DNA of 64,000 nucleotides from Pseudomonas sp. ABC1. GTDB lineage: Bacteria; Pseudomonadota; Gammaproteobacteria; Pseudomonadales; Pseudomonadaceae. The notes beneath the pieces are model-generated. The model searched no databases. It was not told the origin of the DNA and saw nothing but the letters and a program-made list of their open reading frames with translations. Shown here piece after piece: positions 34,349 through 42,444 of the stretch; position 1 is the first letter of the stretch; every line of letters begins with the position of its first letter. Location of the stretch: positions 2,851,501 to 2,915,500 of the forward strand of contig NZ_CP058349.1 in assembly GCF_013395055.1 (NCBI RefSeq), in the 5' to 3' direction. The position numbers and the translations under genes are program-made.

Positions 34349-37300
34349 TCAGGGGCGTTCGGGGCTGGCTGTGGCGGGCTCGCTGCCGTGTTCGATCAGC
34401 AGCTCCTGGCCCTGGCGGCTTTTCAGGTGCACGTCCAGTTGGCGGAAGGCGACCTTGATGCCGGCGGCGCGGAATTCGCGGTCCACCTGGCGGTTCACTT
34501 CGTCGATCACCGGGTTGCGGTCCGACAGTCCCTTCACGTGCAGGCGCAGTTCGTGCTCCAGGCGGCTGTCGCCGAAGCTCAGGAAGAACACCTGGGGCTC
34601 GGGATCGTGCAGTACGCGGACGTTGTCTGCGGCGGCTTGCAGCAGGATCTGCCGCACCCGCTCCAGGTCGGAGCCGAACTCCACGCCGATGCGGATGGTG
34701 ACGCGGGTCACGGTGTCGCTCAGCGACCAGTTGAGCAACTGGTCGGTGACGAAGGTCTTGTTCGGGACGATGATTTCCTTGTGGTCGAAGTCGGTGATGG
34801 TGGTGGCGCGGATGCGGATGCGGCTGACCGTGCCGGACAGGTTGCCGATGGTCACCACGTCGCCGATGCGCACAGGCTTCTCGAACAGGATGATCAGGCC
34901 CGAGATGAAGTTGGCGAAGATTTCCTGCAGGCCAAAGCCCAGCCCCACCGACAGCGCGGCGACCAGCCATTGCAGCTTGTCCCAGCTCACCCCGAGGGTG
35001 GACAGGCTGGACACGATGCCCACGCCGACCAGGGTGTAGGACAGCAGGGCGCCGGTGGCGTAGGCGCTGCCCTGGGCCAGGCGCAGGCGCGACAGCACCA
35101 GCACCTCCAGAAGGCCGGGCAGGTTGCGCGCGAGGATCATGGTGATGCCGAGGATCAGCAGGGCGCCGAGCAGGTCGTTGAGGCTGATCGGCTTGCTCAC
35201 GGCGTTCTCGCCGCTGCCGCTGGTGAATTCGTAGAGAGTGACGTTATCCAGGTAGGACACCACGCTGATCAGGTCCGACCAGACCCAGTACAGCGCCACC
35301 AGGAAGGTACCGAAGATCGCCAGGCGGGTCAGTCGCAACGACTGCTGGTTGACCTGTTCGATGTCCAGGCCGGATTCCTCCTGCGCTTCGGGGATATCTC
35401 CGCCGGCCTCTTCCGCCGCCTGCCGCCTGGCCAGGTAGCGCTGGTAGGCCAGGCGCCGTGCGGCGACGGTGAGGGCGCGCACCAGGGTGGCCTCCAGCGC
35501 GACCCAGAGCATAAGCAGGTAGAGGGTATCGATCAGTCGTTCGGTCAGTTTCAGCGCGGTGTAGTAGTAGCCCAGGCCCACCACCAGGATCAGCGCCAGC
35601 GGCAGGGTGCTGAACAGCAGGCCGAACAGCAGCCGCAGCGGCGGGGCGTTCTCGCTGGCAGGGCCTTTCAATAGCACGCGGGTCAACCGCCAGCTCATCA
35701 GGGCGTAGCAGGCGAGGATCACGCCGATGCCCAGCACGTCGTCGGCGAGACCGGCGGGTTGGCTCTCGGCGATGCTCACAGCGACCACCAGCACCAGTAC
35801 CACCAGCCCCAGGCGGCGCACTTCGTCGCGCAGGAAGGCCACCTGCGGCACCGACCAGCGGAAGTGCAGTTCGGCGACCCTGCCAGGGGACAGCATGCGA
35901 TAGGCCGCATAGAACACCAGCCAGGCCTGTGCCATCTGGTAGAGCGCCGAGCCCAGGGCGATGTTCTGCGCCCGCCCGTCGGATTGCAGCAGGTAGCCGC
36001 ACAAGGCCAGGAACAACGCGCCGGGCAAGGCCAGCAGTAGGTTGAGCAGCATCGCCAGGGGGGTGTGCAACTGGCTGTCGTTGCGGAAGTGGCCGATATC
36101 GCGGCTCAGTTCCACCAGCTTGCGGTTGATGCTCGGGCGGCGCCACAGCAGCACGCCGATGGCCAGCAGCAGCGGCAGGAAGAACAGCGGGCGCTCCAGC
36201 AGGCCGGCCCACAGGCCGCTCAGGGCGGAGGTCCAGGGCATGGCCACCAGCTGGCGTTCCAGTAGCTGCGGCACGTTGGCGAGCCAGGCGAAATCCAGCG
36301 GCTTGTTGCTGGGAATCCAGAACATCTGTTCGTCCAGCGTCTCGCTCAGGCTGCGTGCCTTGCCCTGCAATTGCTTCTGGCTCAGTTGCAGGGTGATGGA
36401 CTCGTTGAGCAGTTCGCTCAAGCCACGGTTCAGTCGGTCGAGCAGTTCGCTGCGGGTGGTGACCAGCTCCAGCAGCGCCTTGCGCAGTTCCGGCGTCGGC
36501 TCTTCTTTGTCCTGGCCGGCCAGCAGTTGATCGACATAGGCCACGGGGTCGGCATTGCGGTTGCGGGCCTGGTTCAGCTCGAACTGGTAGAGGCGGATAT
36601 CGGCGATTTCATCGGCCAGGTTCTTGTCCAGGTGCAGCCGTGGCAGCGCCTGCTTCTGCTGGTAAAGCACGCGGGACAGCAGCAGGCTGCCCTGCAGCAC
36701 GGAGATCTGTTCCTCCAGGGCCTGGTCGCTCTGGTTGAGTGCGTCGAGCTGCTGGCGGGTCTGCAGGTTCTGTTGTGTCAGTTGGTTGATGCGCTCGGTG
36801 GTGCGCAGCAGGTAGTCGGAGAGTTTCAGGTTGGCGGCGCTTTCCTCGGCCAGCAGGCTGTCGGAACCGGCGGCTTCGGCGCGTGCCGACAGCTCGGCGA
36901 CGGTCTGCTCGGAGGCTGCGCGGCGCTTGTCGTTGATCAGCGTCTGTAGCGCCAGGGTCTCCTGGTCGGCCCGGGCGATGCGTTCGCCCAGCAGGTCGCG
37001 GCGGCTCTTGCCCAGGTCCTGCAGCAGGTTGTTGCCGGACAGTTCCTGGCGGCGCAGTTCGATCAGGGCTTCGAGGGCTTCCTGTTCCGCTTCGAGCAGC
37101 TTGCGGTTCTCGTCCGTGAGGGGCTTGCTGGCGCTTTCGCGGCCACTCTTGAGCTGGGCGGCGATGCGTTGCTGGCGTGTCTGGCTGTTGCCGATCTCGG
37201 TCTGCACGCGTTCGGGGCGTGTCTGTGAGGTGATGATCAGGCTGTTGGCGACGGTGAAGGCGCGCTGCCATTCGGCCAGTTGATCGATACGCTCGGCCAG

Positions 37301-37663
37301 CGTGCGCTCCAGCTCCGGAATGGCCTGGCGGCTGTAGGTGGTCGTAGGGTCGCTCTGGGGATTGGCGCGCAATTTGGCCAGTTCGGCCTGGTTGCGACGG
37401 ATTTCCTCGGGCGCTTCGGCCAGTTGCTGCTTGAGGTCGGCCAGGCTGCGCCGGGTGGCCTGCCTCTGTTCCTGCAACTGTTGCGTCTGCTCCTTGAGGT
37501 TCGGCGCGGCGGGCTTGCTCTCGCCCTCCGAACTGCTGCTGGCGCCGCTGGCGGCAACGCTGCCGCCGGTCAGTGCGCCCAGCCCGGGAGGCGCGGCCTG
37601 GGCGGTCGTGGCCAGGCACAGAGTCAGCAGCAGGAGAGGCAACAAGGTACGCAACGGGGTCAT
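34349..37663 (-). CDS. mscK: mechanosensitive channel MscK (KefA-type)
   Basis: A 1104-residue inner-membrane channel. The start at 37663 is preferred to an in-frame ATG at 37693 because it begins the signal peptide directly (MTPLRTLLPLLLLTLCLATTAQAA). A long coiled-coil periplasmic region follows (about residues 50-480, many Gln/Leu/Glu heptads), then a series of membrane helices (about 490-900) and the MscS domain, with the pore-lining LGFGLQEIFANFISGLIILFEKPVRIGDVV near residue 930. Length fits MscK (about 1120) rather than MscS or MscM. It opens under hypo-osmotic stress. Confidence 0.92.
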   Translation of the reverse strand: MTPLRTLLPLLLLTLCLATTAQAAPPGLGALTGGSVAASGASSSSEGESKPAAPNLKEQTQQLQEQRQATRRSLADLKQQLAEAPEEIRRNQAELAKLRANPQSDPTTTYSRQAIPELERTLAERIDQLAEWQRAFTVANSLIITSQTRPERVQTEIGNSQTRQQRIAAQLKSGRESASKPLTDENRKLLEAEQEALEALIELRRQELSGNNLLQDLGKSRRDLLGERIARADQETLALQTLINDKRRAASEQTVAELSARAEAAGSDSLLAEESAANLKLSDYLLRTTERINQLTQQNLQTRQQLDALNQSDQALEEQISVLQGSLLLSRVLYQQKQALPRLHLDKNLADEIADIRLYQFELNQARNRNADPVAYVDQLLAGQDKEEPTPELRKALLELVTTRSELLDRLNRGLSELLNESITLQLSQKQLQGKARSLSETLDEQMFWIPSNKPLDFAWLANVPQLLERQLVAMPWTSALSGLWAGLLERPLFFLPLLLAIGVLLWRRPSINRKLVELSRDIGHFRNDSQLHTPLAMLLNLLLALPGALFLALCGYLLQSDGRAQNIALGSALYQMAQAWLVFYAAYRMLSPGRVAELHFRWSVPQVAFLRDEVRRLGLVVLVLVVAVSIAESQPAGLADDVLGIGVILACYALMSWRLTRVLLKGPASENAPPLRLLFGLLFSTLPLALILVVGLGYYYTALKLTERLIDTLYLLMLWVALEATLVRALTVAARRLAYQRYLARRQAAEEAGGDIPEAQEESGLDIEQVNQQSLRLTRLAIFGTFLVALYWVWSDLISVVSYLDNVTLYEFTSGSGENAVSKPISLNDLLGALLILGITMILARNLPGLLEVLVLSRLRLAQGSAYATGALLSYTLVGVGIVSSLSTLGVSWDKLQWLVAALSVGLGFGLQEIFANFISGLIILFEKPVRIGDVVTIGNLSGTVSRIRIRATTITDFDHKEIIVPNKTFVTDQLLNWSLSDTVTRVTIRIGVEFGSDLERVRQILLQAAADNVRVLHDPEPQVFFLSFGDSRLEHELRLHVKGLSDRNPVIDEVNRQVDREFRAAGIKVAFRQLDVHLKSRQGQELLIEHGSEPATASPERP

Positions 37664-37874
37664 GCTGGGCCGCCATGGTGAAAAGACTGTCATGAGTCTA
37701 CGGATAGAGCGTGGTCAGGGCGAGTCCGGACGATGGTCGCCCGAACGCTCGAAACCTATGACCGTGAAATCCCGGTATTTGCAGGGGATGGGCATGCGTT
37801 GCGATCAATTATTGTTTCTTATAGGCTGCGCGCCTCAAGCCGGCCATGCCGGTGTGCGTTCCATGGGTAGTGTT

Positions 37875-38378
37875 ATGGCTGACGATCTCGATACCTTGTT
37901 CCGCTTGTACCACCGCGAGCTGCAACGGTTGGCCTACCGCCGCGTCGGCGATCGAGACCTGGCCGCCGACCTGGCGCAGGATGCTTTCCTGCGTTACGCC
38001 ATCCTGGAGACGCACAAGCGTGCCCTGATCCAGAGCCCCCGGCACTTCCTCTGGCGCATCCTCGGCAACCTGGTGATCGACCATGGTCGCCAGCGCGCCA
38101 GGCAGGGTGAGCATGTCAGCCTGGCGGACGACGAGTACGAACTGCTCGATGGTCGACCGAGTCCCGAGCGTCTGCTCGAGCTGCGTCAGCAATTGCAACT
38201 GCTGCACCGGGCGCTCGGTGAACTGCCGCCGGCCTGCCGCGAGGCGCTGTTGCTCAACCGTGTCGAAGGGCTCAGTCATCCTGCCATCGCCGAGCGCCTG
38301 GGCATCTCGCCGAGCATGGTGTGCAAGCACATCATGCGTGCATTGCGCCATTGTGCCCGGGCACTCGGGCTGGCCTGA
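37875..38378 (+). CDS. FecI-type ECF sigma factor (cassette 3)
   Basis: A 167-residue ECF sigma factor starting at ATG 37875 (MADDLDTLFRLYHREL); the in-frame ATG at 37863 is an alternative, and neither has a strong ribosome-binding site. Region 2 holds RDLAADLAQDAFLRYAIL and region 4 holds LSHPAIAERLGISPSMVCKHI. It is divergent from mscK and six bases before fecR. The upstream stretch around 37800-37825 is AT-rich (ATCAATTATTGTTTCTTATA), but no good Fur match was found. Confidence 0.92.
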   Translation: MADDLDTLFRLYHRELQRLAYRRVGDRDLAADLAQDAFLRYAILETHKRALIQSPRHFLWRILGNLVIDHGRQRARQGEHVSLADDEYELLDGRPSPERLLELRQQLQLLHRALGELPPACREALLLNRVEGLSHPAIAERLGISPSMVCKHIMRALRHCARALGLA

Positions 38379-38384
38379 CCCATC

Positions 38385-39308
38385 GTGGCGCTTTCCGAAC
38401 ACGACCTCGACAACCCGCTGTCGCCCCTGAGCGAAGAGGCGCTGCACTGGTTGGTGATGCTCCATGGGGGCGAGGCAGACGAGGCGGACTGGCAGCGCTA
38501 CGAAGACTGGTGCCTGCGCAGCGAGGCGCACCAGGCCGCTGCGGATGAGGCGGAGTTGCTCTGGCAGCGCCTCGGCAGCGCGCTCCAGCGTCCGCGTCGG
38601 CGCAGAACGCCAGCGCTGCTGCTTCTGCTCGGGCTGACGTTTTCCGTGGCGTTCTGGCAGGGGAACGAGCAGGGGTGGCTGGCCGATCAGCGCACCGGCG
38701 TCGCCGAGCGCCGCACCCTGCAACTGGAGGATGGTTCGCGGCTGGAGCTGGCGCCGGAAACCCGCGTCGACCTGCGCTTCGAGGATCGGCAGCGGGTGTT
38801 GACGCTCTATCGCGGGCAATTGCATGTGCAGGTCGCCGCCGACCCGCAACGTCCCTTCGTGGTGGAAGCGGCCGACGGTGCTATTCGCGCATTGGGCACC
38901 GGCTTCGATGTGTGGCGCGATGGCGACGATGTGCGCCTGTCGGTGACCGAGCACCGGGTGCGGGTACGGCAAGGTGCGCAGCAACGCGACGTCGATGTCG
39001 GCCAGTCGCTGGCCTATGGTGCGCGGGGAATGGCGGACGTGCAGCCGGTGGACCTGGAGTCCGCGGGCGCCTGGCGGCGGGATCGGCTGGTCGTCGAGGA
39101 GCGTCCCCTGGGCGAAGTCCTGTCGGCCCTTTCGCGCTATCACTCCGGGGTGTGGCTGGTGCGCGATGCGGCGTTGCGCGAGCTGCCGGTCACCGCCGTC
39201 TTCGATACCCGTGATGCCGAGGCGCAGTTGGCGTTGCTGGAGGCGTCGCTGCCGATTCGTCTCCGCCGCCTGCCGTGGCTGACGCTGATCGAAGCGCGTG
39301 CGCAGTAG
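38385..39308 (+). CDS. FecR-family anti-sigma factor (cassette 3)
   Basis: A 307-residue FecR protein with GTG start at 38385. The N-terminal domain includes EEALHWLVMLHGGEADEADWQRYEDWC, the single membrane helix lies at about residues 75-92 (PALLLLLGLTFSVAFW), and the periplasmic part holds LEDGSRLELAPETRVDLRFE and ALGTGFDV. Its stop at 39306-39308 sits inside the promoter-like motif of the next gene. Function is to hold the sigma factor until the receptor signals. Confidence 0.92.
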   Translation: MALSEHDLDNPLSPLSEEALHWLVMLHGGEADEADWQRYEDWCLRSEAHQAAADEAELLWQRLGSALQRPRRRRTPALLLLLGLTFSVAFWQGNEQGWLADQRTGVAERRTLQLEDGSRLELAPETRVDLRFEDRQRVLTLYRGQLHVQVAADPQRPFVVEAADGAIRALGTGFDVWRDGDDVRLSVTEHRVRVRQGAQQRDVDVGQSLAYGARGMADVQPVDLESAGAWRRDRLVVEERPLGEVLSALSRYHSGVWLVRDAALRELPVTAVFDTRDAEAQLALLEASLPIRLRRLPWLTLIEARAQ

Positions 39309-39331
39309 AAAAAATCCATTGGGCGTTGTCA
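39308..39331 (+). promoter_or_regulatory. candidate iron-starvation ECF promoter for receptor 3
   Basis: GAAAAAATCC begins at 39308 and GCGTTGT lies at 39323-39329, ending 75 nt before the receptor ATG. The two blocks match those before receptor 2 in order and distance from the start codon, which is the main support. Confidence 0.5.
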
Positions 39332-39404
39332 GGTTTGGCGCGGCTGGCGTCTTTCCCGTTGAGAGTGATTTTTAACTCGCTGATATTCAGCACGGGGGAA
39401 CACC

Positions 39405-41888
39405 ATGCGCCATTCGTACAAACGCAACGCACTGCACCTGGCCCTGAGCGTGGCTTGCGCCATCGGCAGTGCCGGGCTGGCTGCCGCCGAGAGCCTTCCT
39501 GCGCCGAGGGCCGAGCATGTATTCGACATCCCGGCCGGACCGCTCGGGCAGGCGCTGACCCGTTTTGGCGACCGCACCGGCCTGCGCCTGGTCGTCGCCA
39601 GCGAGTGGTTGGCCGGACAGCGTAGCGCCGGCCTGCGTGGTACCTACGACTTGCAGGACGGTATACGGCAACTGCTGGCGGGCACCGGGCTGAGGGCGCG
39701 CCTCAGTGGCGATACCCTGTTGCTGGAGCAGGTGGCGGACGACGGTCAGGCACTCGAGCTGGGTGTGACCAGCATCGAGAGCAGCGGGCTCTGGCTGGGA
39801 GAGGTGTCCGAGGGGAGCGGTTCCTACACCAAGGGCCGGTCGAGGGCTGCCACGGGCCTGGCCATGAGCCTGCGCGAAACCCCGCAAAGCATCAGTGTGA
39901 TAACCCGCCAGCGCATCGAGGACCAGAGCCTGAACAGCATCGGCGAGGTGCTGGAGCAGGCGCCTGGCATCAACGTGCAGAGCCCGGGGAGCGACCGGTT
40001 GTATGTCTATTCCCGTGGCCTGGCCATCGACAACTACCAGTACGATGGCATGCCGACGACGTCTTTCGCCTTCACCCAGGCGCTGCCGCAAGCACTGGCG
40101 GACATGGCCAGTTATGACCAGGTGGAGGTTCTGCGTGGCGCAACGGGGTTGCTGTCCGGTGCCGGAGAGCCGTCCGGTACGGTGAACCTGATTCGCAAGA
40201 AGCCGACCGAAACCTTCCAGGGCCGCTTCACGGTCGGCGCTGGCTCCTGGGACCTCTACCGCAGCGAGATCGATGTGTCCGGGCCTCTGAGCGAGAGCGG
40301 GCACGTGCGTGGTCGGGCGGTGGCCGCCTATCAACAGAACAATAGCTTCGTCGACCATTTGCAGCAGGAAAAGACCACGCTCTACGGCATTCTGGAAGCG
40401 GACCTGAGCGAGACGACGCGCCTGACGTTCGGTGTCGATTACCTGCGCAGCGATCCGCGCGGTTTTTCCACGACGGGCCTGCCGGTGATCGACCGCAATG
40501 GCCAGCGTTTCCACACGTCGCGCTCGGACAACGCCGCCAGCCGCGACAGCAGCAATGAGCAGAGCAGCCTCACTACCTTCGCCAGTCTGGAGCAGAAGCT
40601 CGACGCGGGCTGGACGCTCAAGCTGTCGCTGAACCACCTGTACGGCAAGCGGGACTACGACTCGATCATCGTCGGCACGACCACGGGCTTCATCGATGCG
40701 CAGAGCGGCGACCGCCTGCGTTATACCGCCACCAAGGGTGACAACACGCAGGAGCAGCGAGGCCTGGAACTCAGGCTGTCCGGCCCGTTCCAGGCGCTGG
40801 GGCGCGAGCATGAACTGGTCGCGGGGTTCAGCTACCAGGACTACGAGAATCGGCGCAACGGCTATGGCAACCTGCTGGCCAACGGCTCCAGCAACAATGG
40901 CGTCAGCGGCTTGCCGGTCAATTACTACCAGTGGAACAACCGTGCGCCGGTTGCCAGCTACAACTTCAACCGGGAAGACGACGACATCAACCAGTGGCAG
41001 AACGGTGTCTACCTGGCCACACGCCTGAAACCGACGGACGACCTGGCCGTCATCCTCGGCACCCGCGTCTCGAACTACCGCTACGATGCGCGCCTGGACT
41101 ACCACGTCGCCAGCCTGATGCCGTACGCCACGCATGACAACATGCGGGCCAATGGCGAAGTCACGCCTTATGCCGGCATCGTCTATGACCTGGACGACAG
41201 CCACTCGCTGTACGCCAGCTACACCAGCATCTTCAAGCCTCAACCCTACCGTGAACGCAGTGGCCGGCTGCTGGAGCCGAGGGAGGGTGACAACTACGAG
41301 CTGGGGCTGAAAAGCGCGTTCTACGACGGCCGTCTCAATACCGCACTGTCGGTGTTCGAGGTTCGCCTGGACAACGACAGCATCGCTGACGGCACCCTCA
41401 ACGGTAACAGCCTGATCACCGCCTACCGCGCCTCCCGTACGCGCACCCGTGGCGCAGACCTGGAAGTCAGTGGGGAAATCCGCCCTGACTGGCAACTGGC
41501 GGCGAGCTACAGCCATAGTGTGGTCAAGGACGCCGACGGCGAGCGGGTGAAGGCCCACATCCCGGTCGAGCTGCTGAAGGTCTTCACCACCTACCGCCTG
41601 CCGGGTGCGCTGAATCGCCTGACGGTTGGCGGTGGTATCAACTGGCAGAGCGGCATCCATATGGACGTCGACAACTGGCAGTTGCCGGCCGTTGCCAGGG
41701 TCAGCCAGGGCAGCTTCGCCACGGTCAACCTGATGGGCCGTTACCAGCTTGCGGAAGACTGGACGCTGTCCGCACGGGTGAACAACCTGTTCGACAAGCA
41801 TTACCTGAGTGCGCTGGATGAAAACTTCTACAGCGCCTCCTGGGGCTCGCCGCGCAGTTTCATTGTGACCAGCCAGTACACGTTCTGA
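39405..41888 (+). CDS. TonB-dependent siderophore receptor with STN domain (cassette 3)
   Basis: An 827-residue outer-membrane receptor. GGGGGA precedes ATG 39405. The signal peptide ends near residue 28 (AGLAAA), the STN domain covers about 38-115 (FDIPAGPLGQALTRFGDRTG), the plug starts with SLRETPQSISVITRQRI, and the barrel ends with Phe (FIVTSQYTF). The stretches GATGLLSGAGEPSGTVNLIRKKP and EVTPYAGIVYDLDDSHSLYASY resemble FpvA/PupB-type ferri-siderophore receptors. It is the last gene of cassette 3 and is related to receptor 2, although the barrels differ. Confidence 0.93.
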   Translation: MRHSYKRNALHLALSVACAIGSAGLAAAESLPAPRAEHVFDIPAGPLGQALTRFGDRTGLRLVVASEWLAGQRSAGLRGTYDLQDGIRQLLAGTGLRARLSGDTLLLEQVADDGQALELGVTSIESSGLWLGEVSEGSGSYTKGRSRAATGLAMSLRETPQSISVITRQRIEDQSLNSIGEVLEQAPGINVQSPGSDRLYVYSRGLAIDNYQYDGMPTTSFAFTQALPQALADMASYDQVEVLRGATGLLSGAGEPSGTVNLIRKKPTETFQGRFTVGAGSWDLYRSEIDVSGPLSESGHVRGRAVAAYQQNNSFVDHLQQEKTTLYGILEADLSETTRLTFGVDYLRSDPRGFSTTGLPVIDRNGQRFHTSRSDNAASRDSSNEQSSLTTFASLEQKLDAGWTLKLSLNHLYGKRDYDSIIVGTTTGFIDAQSGDRLRYTATKGDNTQEQRGLELRLSGPFQALGREHELVAGFSYQDYENRRNGYGNLLANGSSNNGVSGLPVNYYQWNNRAPVASYNFNREDDDINQWQNGVYLATRLKPTDDLAVILGTRVSNYRYDARLDYHVASLMPYATHDNMRANGEVTPYAGIVYDLDDSHSLYASYTSIFKPQPYRERSGRLLEPREGDNYELGLKSAFYDGRLNTALSVFEVRLDNDSIADGTLNGNSLITAYRASRTRTRGADLEVSGEIRPDWQLAASYSHSVVKDADGERVKAHIPVELLKVFTTYRLPGALNRLTVGGGINWQSGIHMDVDNWQLPAVARVSQGSFATVNLMGRYQLAEDWTLSARVNNLFDKHYLSALDENFYSASWGSPRSFIVTSQYTF

Positions 41889-42015
41889 GTCGTGGCTTCA
41901 TAGGCGGGGTGGCAAGCCCGTTTGTGAGGGGGCGCGCTCATCGTCGTTCTCGCACAGCCGCCTTCGGTGGTGACTGCAGGAAGAAGCTCTTCTGCTTTAG
42001 CCTTGCGCACCTGGG

Positions 42016-42033
42016 CTCCCGCCTGCGCGGGAG
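42016..42033. repeat. CTCCCGC-CTGC-GCGGGAG hairpin repeat
   Basis: A perfect 7-base inverted repeat with flanking CTGGG and CGACGGAG, of a type scattered between genes in many proteobacteria. It is the first hairpin past the receptor 3 stop and could stabilise that mRNA end. Confidence 0.6.
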
Positions 42034-42166
42034 CGACGGAGTAGGGGCTTTCCCATGGTCACCTCGGTATTGGCCGCGAGCCCGACCAGCCACTCGGAAC
42101 AACCTTCGCCGACAGGAATTTCAGCGTAGAGCTACAGGGATGTATTCATGCGTGTTGCGTAGAGGG

Positions 42167-42208
42167 GCTGGTCGGGTATCGCGATACGCGGTCATGAGAA
42201 CGACCAGC
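42167..42208. repeat. nested palindrome GCTGGTCG...GTATCGCGATAC...CGACCAGC
   Basis: Outer 8-base arms lie at 42167-42174 and 42201-42208. Between them GTATCGCGATAC (42176-42187) is a perfect 12-base palindrome. The nested symmetry suggests a REP-like element or a protein-binding site; no family was recognised. Confidence 0.55.
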
Positions 42209-42369
42209 TCTGAACGCGATATTGAGTCGGCAGAACAAGCCTCAAACCGTACACCCAGGCTTCATAAGCCTTGCAGCCCTCAGCCGCAGAGTTCGTACCG
42301 GGCAGTCGTGCATTTGCGCGAAAGTGACGGGTTGAGCTCTATCTCAGGTTCACCTCCTTCTATTGCCCT

Positions 42370-42386
42370 GGTGATGGGGCATCACC
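42370..42386. repeat. GGTGATG-GGG-CATCACC inverted repeat before mpl
   Basis: A perfect 7-base inverted repeat with a 3-base spacer, 58 bases before the mpl start. It might be an operator or a short hairpin in the leader. Confidence 0.45.
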
Positions 42387-42444
42387 CGACATGAAAGTCA
42401 GGAGCAGATCGGCTAACCTGCGGCGACGTTTTCCGAGGTCGATC

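Larger units (their letters stand above)
41889..42444. other. 556-base intergenic region with several palindromes, no gene recognised
   Basis: Between receptor 3 and mpl. A + strand frame covers 41909-42394, but it crosses several palindromes, is Arg/Ser-rich and shows no known domain, so it is not called a gene. The region holds three inverted repeats listed separately (42016, 42167, 42370). The sequence may be a decayed or repeat-accumulating spacer and should hold the mpl promoter near its right end. Confidence 0.6.

Noticed and set aside
37800..37825. AT-rich tract before sigma gene 3 as a Fur box
   Set aside because: Both strands were compared with the 19-base consensus, and the best alignment matched fewer than ten positions.
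41909..42394. 161-codon + strand open frame between receptor 3 and mpl
   Set aside because: It runs through several palindromic repeats, is rich in Arg and Ser, has no ribosome-binding site of note and no recognisable domain. Long chance frames are common in GC-rich DNA.
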